Source of the DNA: Propionibacteriaceae bacterium AM104-82
GTDB lineage: Bacteria > Actinomycetota > Actinomycetes > Propionibacteriales > Propionibacteriaceae
DNA length: 64,000 bases
Assembly (NCBI GenBank): GCA_027658995.1
Contig: JAQDQK010000002.1
Span: 62,001 to 126,000 of the forward strand
Direction of reading: 5' to 3'
Positions 60,769 through 64,000 of the stretch are shown here, piece by piece; within the stretch, counting starts at the first letter, position 1, and every line of letters begins with the position of its first letter. A program made the translations under genes and the position numbers. The notes beneath the pieces are model-generated. The model did no database searches. It saw only the letters and a program-made list of their open reading frames with translations, and was not told the origin of the DNA.

Positions 60769-61859
60769 GGGGTCTGCCTTTCTTGGGTTGATGTCCCTGA
60801 CGGTCCGTCTGTGGACGCGTGTGGTGGTCTGGTTGCTTGCCCCGCCTCCGGCGGCGGCTGGCCCTGCTCGGCGGCATCGAGGTCGCGCTGCTTCCTCACC
60901 CGCCGCAGACCGGTCGACTTCGCTGCCGCAGAGCGGCGGTAACCGTCGAGGATCACGCCGAGCAGGATGATCACGCCGATCACGAGGGGCTGCCAGAAGC
61001 TCGGCACGCCCAGCACGTTCATGCCGTTGGAGACCGTGGCGATGAGGATCGCGCCGATGAACGCGCCCAGGATCGTCCCGGTGCCGCCGAAGAGGCTCAC
61101 GCCGCCCACCACGGCCGAGGCGATCGAGTAGAACTGCTCGTTCCCCGAGCCTGCGCTCGGGTATCCGACCATGAGCCTGCTCGTGGTGATGAGGCCACCG
61201 AAAGCGGCGCAGACCCCGCTGACCACGTAGGCCGAGATCGTCACTCGCCCGATGTTGATGCCTGCGAGACGGCTGGTCTCCTTGTTGCCGCCGACCGCGT
61301 AGAGGTGCACGCCGTACGGGGTCCGATGCAGCACGAACATGAAGATCAACAGGGCGATGACGAGCAGGATGACCGGCGTCGGGATGCCTGCGAGGGATCC
61401 TCGGCCGATCACCGCGAACATCGGATCCTTGACGTTGATCGACTGGGCGTTGGTGAGGATCTTGGGGATCGAGGCTGTGATCCCGAATGTGGCGAACGTG
61501 ACGATGAAGGGTGGGAGCTTGATGTAGTGAACGATCACGCCGTTGAAGAGGCCGACGAGGATGCCCGCCAGGACGGCGACGATGCAGGCCAGCCACCACG
61601 GCGCCCCCGCGGCCATCGCCAGCGCCGCGAGCATGCCGGTCAGGGCGATGTTCGAGCCGACTGACAGGTCGATCCCTCCGGTCAGGAGCACGAACGTCTG
61701 GCCGAGCGCCAGGAAGGCGACCACGACTCCGTTCTCCAGCAGCACGGTGAGGTTGCCCGGGCTCCGGAAACTCACGGAGATGAGCGACATGGCCAGGACG
61801 ACGAGGAGGAGCACACCGGTGATCCCCAGCTCATCTGGCAGTTTGATCCGTGATCTCAC
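60765..61859 (-). CDS. Sugar ABC transporter permease (RbsC type)
   Basis: 364-residue BPD_transp_2 permease with about ten helices: 'FVLLTGGIDLSVGSNIALTGM' (part: 'LLTGGIDLSVGSNIALTGM') and 'GGVSLFGGTGTILGAFIGA' are typical. A hydrophilic 45-residue C-terminal tail is unusual. First gene of the operon, GTG start with AAGGAGG upstream. It is the only permease gene here, so it would act as a homodimer. Confidence 0.92.
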   Translation of the reverse strand: MRSRIKLPDELGITGVLLLVVLAMSLISVSFRSPGNLTVLLENGVVVAFLALGQTFVLLTGGIDLSVGSNIALTGMLAALAMAAGAPWWLACIVAVLAGILVGLFNGVIVHYIKLPPFIVTFATFGITASIPKILTNAQSINVKDPMFAVIGRGSLAGIPTPVILLVIALLIFMFVLHRTPYGVHLYAVGGNKETSRLAGINIGRVTISAYVVSGVCAAFGGLITTSRLMVGYPSAGSGNEQFYSIASAVVGGVSLFGGTGTILGAFIGAILIATVSNGMNVLGVPSFWQPLVIGVIILLGVILDGYRRSAAAKSTGLRRVRKQRDLDAAEQGQPPPEAGQATRPPHASTDGPSGTSTQERQTP

Positions 61860-61883
61860 GATGACCCCTCCTTGGGCGCCAGC

Positions 61884-61897
61884 CGCTCACATGAGCG
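61884..61897. promoter_or_regulatory. SorC operator site 1
   Basis: CGCTCACATGAGCG, palindromic except for the two central bases; lies between the importer -10 box and its first gene. Confidence 0.7.
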
Positions 61898-61918
61898 CTG
61901 CATCTGATTGTCAACGCC

Positions 61919-61948
61919 ACCCTATTCGATCTTTCCAGCAGGACACAA
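61919..61948 (-). promoter_or_regulatory. Candidate promoter of the SorC-controlled importer operon
   Basis: TTGTGT (61943-61948) and TAGGGT (61919-61924) on the minus strand are 18 bp apart, flanked by operator sites 1 and 2. Confidence 0.5.
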
Positions 61949-61970
61949 GCGCCGTGACCAGATCGTGATG

Positions 61971-61984
61971 CGCTCACATGAGCG
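61971..61984. promoter_or_regulatory. SorC operator site 2
   Basis: Identical 14-bp copy of CGCTCACATGAGCG, just upstream of the regulator's TTGACA. Confidence 0.7.
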
Positions 61985-62014
61985 TTGACAGGGAGAGCGC
62001 TCCCAGCCGATACT
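61985..62014 (+). promoter_or_regulatory. Promoter of sorC-type gene
   Basis: TTGACA (61985-61990) and GATACT (62009-62014) are 18 bp apart; ATG follows 7 nt after the -10, so leaderless. Confidence 0.6.
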
Positions 62015-62015
62015 T

Positions 62016-62027
62016 GCTCATATGAGC
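62016..62027. promoter_or_regulatory. SorC operator site 3, overlapping the regulator start codon
   Basis: GCTCATATGAGC, a perfect 12-bp palindrome that contains the ATG at 62022. Confidence 0.65.
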
Positions 62028-62960
62028 GAGCATCCCGTGCCAGGAGCCGAGGCCCAGCTGGCCGCCCAGGTCGCCAGCGCGCACTACCTCGACGGGCTGA
62101 ACAAGGTCGAGATCGCCGAACGGCTCGGGATGTCGCGCTTCCGGGTGGCCAGGCTGCTCGAGACCGCGCGCGACGCAGGCATCGTCACCTTCGTGATCAG
62201 GCCCAACCCTCGACCCGAGGACGCCCTGGCCGCACGCCTGCGGGCCTCCTTCAAGCTGCGCGAGTGCATCGTCACGCGGACCGACCCGGAACGGCCCCGC
62301 TCCGTGGTCGCGACCGCGGCCGCGGGCTATCTCTCCTCGCACCTCTCCGAGGATGACGTGCTGGGGCTCTCCTGGGGGCGGACGCTCGCCGCCATGACGG
62401 GCTACCTGGGCGAGCTACCACCCGCCAAGATCGTCCAGCTCACCGGCTCGGTGGGCAACGACCTGGCGATCTCGCCGCTGGAGGTGCTCCGCCAGGCCAC
62501 GGCCCGTTCAGGTGGCGAGGCCTTCCCGATCGTGGCGCCCCTGCTGGCCGACAGCCCGGAGTCGGCCCAGACGATCAGGCGCCAGCCCGACATCTCTCGG
62601 GCCCTCAACGCCTACCCAGACCTGACCGTTGCCGCAGTGTCCGTTGGTTCCTGGAGCCCGACCACCAGCCAGCTCCGCTCCTCGCTGACCGACGTCGAGC
62701 AGGAAGCCCTGGAGGCCATGGGTGTGGAGGGGGAGGTGTCCGGGATCTTCCTGTCGGCCGACGGCACGGTCCTCGACCTCCTGTGTGCGCGGATGATCGG
62801 CATCACGGCGGACGAGTTGAGGCCCGTCCCGCAGAAGGTCGTGGTGGCGGAGGGCGCCCCGAAGGCCGCCATCGTCAAGGCCGCGATCCTGGCCGGCCTG
62901 GCCAACGCCCTGATCATCGACCGCTCCCTGGCCGAGGAACTGCTCCGGGGCGATCGGTAG
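62022..62960 (+). CDS. SorC/DeoR-type sugar-binding transcriptional regulator
   Basis: 312-residue SorC-family regulator: N-terminal HTH 'LNKVEIAERLGMSRFRVARLLETA' (part: 'EIAERLGMSRFRVARLLE') and a sugar-phosphate-binding domain ('VLGLSWGRTLAAM', 'AEGAPKAAIVKAAILAGLANALIID', part: 'KAAILAGLANALIID'). Divergent from the sugar importer operon, with three copies of a GCTCA-n-TGAGC palindrome around both promoters. It likely responds to a phosphorylated product made by the FGGY kinase. Confidence 0.93.
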   Translation: MSEHPVPGAEAQLAAQVASAHYLDGLNKVEIAERLGMSRFRVARLLETARDAGIVTFVIRPNPRPEDALAARLRASFKLRECIVTRTDPERPRSVVATAAAGYLSSHLSEDDVLGLSWGRTLAAMTGYLGELPPAKIVQLTGSVGNDLAISPLEVLRQATARSGGEAFPIVAPLLADSPESAQTIRRQPDISRALNAYPDLTVAAVSVGSWSPTTSQLRSSLTDVEQEALEAMGVEGEVSGIFLSADGTVLDLLCARMIGITADELRPVPQKVVVAEGAPKAAIVKAAILAGLANALIIDRSLAEELLRGDR

Positions 62961-62964
62961 CGGC

Positions 62965-63522
62965 TCAGCCCATCGTCTTGTGACCGTCGATCGCCTCGCG
63001 GATGATGTCGGCGTGGCCTGCGTGCTGGGCGATCTCGGCGATCATGTGCAGCGCGACGCGGCGCACGGACCAGGAGACGCCCTGCTCGAACCACGGGGCC
63101 GACGGCAGCGGGTGCGACAGGTCGAGATCGGCCTCAGCCAGGATCGCCTCGGTGCCCGCCGCGACCTCCAGCATCCGCGCCCGCAGCACGTCGAGGGTCT
63201 CGGCGTCGCTCAGGATGAAGCGGTCGTCGACCCACTCGCTGTCGGACCAGTCGCCGTCGTTGGTCTCCGCCTCTGCCGCGACGGCGTCCCAGTCGACGTC
63301 GGACTCGTAGACTCCCCCGCCCTCGAACGCCTCGGCGCCGCGGACGGCAAATCCCATCCACTGCTCCTCGGTGTCTGCGACGTGCTTCAGCAGCGAGGCG
63401 ATGGTCAGGGCGCTGACGGTGCTTGTCGCTCTGGCCTGCTCCTCGGACAGCCCCTCGGCCGTCTGCAGCAGGAACCCGCGGTGTCGGGCAAGGGTCGCAA
63501 TGAGGTCGGTGCGCTCGGTCAT
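62965..63522 (-). CDS. DinB family protein (DUF664-like)
   Basis: 185-residue four-helix DinB/YfiT-like protein. The three metal-ligand histidines are in 'SLLKHVADTEEQW' and 'HMIAEIAQHAGHADIIREAI' (HxxxH spacing). Actinobacterial members are often thiol-dependent (mycothiol) transferases; specific role unknown. Leaderless-type start with TAGCGT 6 nt upstream. Converges with the SorC gene at 5 nt distance. Confidence 0.87.
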   Translation of the reverse strand: MTERTDLIATLARHRGFLLQTAEGLSEEQARATSTVSALTIASLLKHVADTEEQWMGFAVRGAEAFEGGGVYESDVDWDAVAAEAETNDGDWSDSEWVDDRFILSDAETLDVLRARMLEVAAGTEAILAEADLDLSHPLPSAPWFEQGVSWSVRRVALHMIAEIAQHAGHADIIREAIDGHKTMG

Positions 63523-63528
63523 GGCACC

Positions 63529-63534
63529 ACGCTA
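63529..63534 (-). promoter_or_regulatory. -10 box (TAGCGT) of DinB gene, leaderless
   Basis: TAGCGT on the minus strand ends 6 nt before the ATG at 63522. Confidence 0.45.
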
Positions 63535-63598
63535 CGGGCCGGTCCCGACAGTTTCGCGGGTTTGACCAACGGCATTTCCGAGGTCGATCGTCAGGACG

Positions 63599-63841
63599 CT
63601 ACTGCTCGACGCCAGGCTCGCCCACGGCGTCGGCCTCGCGGTCGGCGCGCTCGGCGGCCTCCTGCGAGCGCTGCACCAGGATCCGGAAACCGATGATCAC
63701 CAGCAGGAAGCCCGCGCCGACGGGCACGGTCCACCACCAGCCCCAGTTGAAGTCCTCCTGCCAGATCGCGACGACGACCGTCGCGACCATGAACAGGCTC
63801 AGCAGCGTGACGAGGGTGACGACCAGCCTTCGCGTGGTCAT
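63599..63841 (-). CDS. Small two-helix membrane protein
   Basis: 80 residues with two transmembrane segments ('LVVTLVTLLSLFMVATVVVAI', about 6-26, quoted in part as 'TLLSLFMVATVVVAI', and 'WWTVPVGAGFLLVIIGFRILV', about 36-56, in part 'VPVGAGFLLVIIGFRIL') and a charged cytoplasmic tail. Function unknown. It follows purA by 5 nt and is probably co-transcribed with it. Confidence 0.75.
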   Translation of the reverse strand: MTTRRLVVTLVTLLSLFMVATVVVAIWQEDFNWGWWWTVPVGAGFLLVIIGFRILVQRSQEAAERADREADAVGEPGVEQ

Positions 63842-63846
63842 GGCGC

Positions 63847-64000
63847 TCAGATCAGGTCGTTGATGGTGACCGACTCCTCGCGGCCGGGGCCGACGCCGAT
63901 GCCGGAGATCCGGCAGCCGATCAGTTCCTCGAGGCGCCGGACGTAAGCCTGGCAGTTCGCGGGCAGGTCGTCGAAGCTCCTGGCCGCCGAGATGTCCTCG
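63847..64000 (-). CDS. purA: Adenylosuccinate synthetase, C-terminal end (partial)
   Basis: Only the last 50 residues are in the window. They end '[18 protein letters not shown]', with '[17 protein letters not shown]' before, the conserved PurA C-terminus. Makes adenylosuccinate from IMP and aspartate, the step before PurB. The 5' part lies beyond position 64000. Confidence 0.92.
   Translation of the reverse strand, partial: EDISAARSFDDLPANCQAYVRRLEELIGCRISGIGVGPGREESVTINDLI

Noticed and set aside
1..64000. tRNA, rRNA and other structural RNA genes
   Set aside because: No cloverleaf-like or rRNA-like stretch was noticed in the intergenic regions.

Overview
This is a high-GC, gene-dense window from an actinobacterium, most likely of the Propionibacteriaceae type (inferred from gene content, not from a marker gene). 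The evidence is actinobacterial-style gene sets: gluABCD glutamate uptake, a [4Fe-4S] CysH sulfate operon with a zinc-ribbon microprotein, a FadA2/FabG4/HtdX/FadE5-like beta-oxidation locus, LPXTG anchoring, and many leaderless starts (TANNNT, 6-7 nt, then ATG/GTG). No rRNA, tRNA, CRISPR array or complete insertion sequence was seen.

Layout. 1-960: purS-purQ. 1-5.7 kb: aminotransferase, aag/pabC pair, Gly/Gln-rich membrane protein, GATase1-like protein. 5.7-12.2 kb: LacI-controlled sugar ABC importer with an RpiB/LacAB-type isomerase. 12.2-19.1 kb: purC, sirB and the operon cysI-orf57-cysH-cysD-cysN-precorrin-2 dehydrogenase. 19.2-24.2 kb: TadE-like orphan, gluABCD, CPBP-like membrane protein. 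24.2-27.1 kb: pntAB. 27.2-28.9 kb: MITE-like hairpin and hipBA toxin-antitoxin. 28.9-30.4 kb: purB. 30.4-35.7 kb: glycosyltransferase divergent from a four-gene operon (SDR, lactonase-like MBL, F390-synthetase-like ligase, KAS III) that parallels the OleABCD beta-lactone/olefin pathway. 35.7-37.6 kb: ABM protein, tandem repeats, MarR and a stop-interrupted EamA transporter. 37.7-41.9 kb: M1-like membrane protein without HExxH, and GH15 glucosidase. 41.9-48.1 kb: fatty-acid locus with TetR. 48.1-50 kb: frameshifted LPXTG surface protein. 50.4-52.6 kb: PadR-DUF1048-ABC exporter. 52.6-56 kb: DUF3048 lipoprotein, purD, and a decayed acyltransferase. 56-63 kb: SorC-controlled sugar ABC importer with FGGY kinase and SIS isomerase. 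63-64 kb: DinB protein, small membrane protein, and the 3' end of purA.

How it fits together. Purine genes (purQS, purC, purB, purD, purA) form a dispersed scaffold between catabolic and transport modules, each with its own regulator and recognisable operator candidates. Four genes carry lesions: EamA (TAG), CPBP-like protein (TGA), the LPXTG protein (frameshift) and the acyltransferase (two stops and about three frameshifts). They are either real decay or sequence error. The most novel-looking system is the four-gene OleABCD-like operon at 31660-35675.
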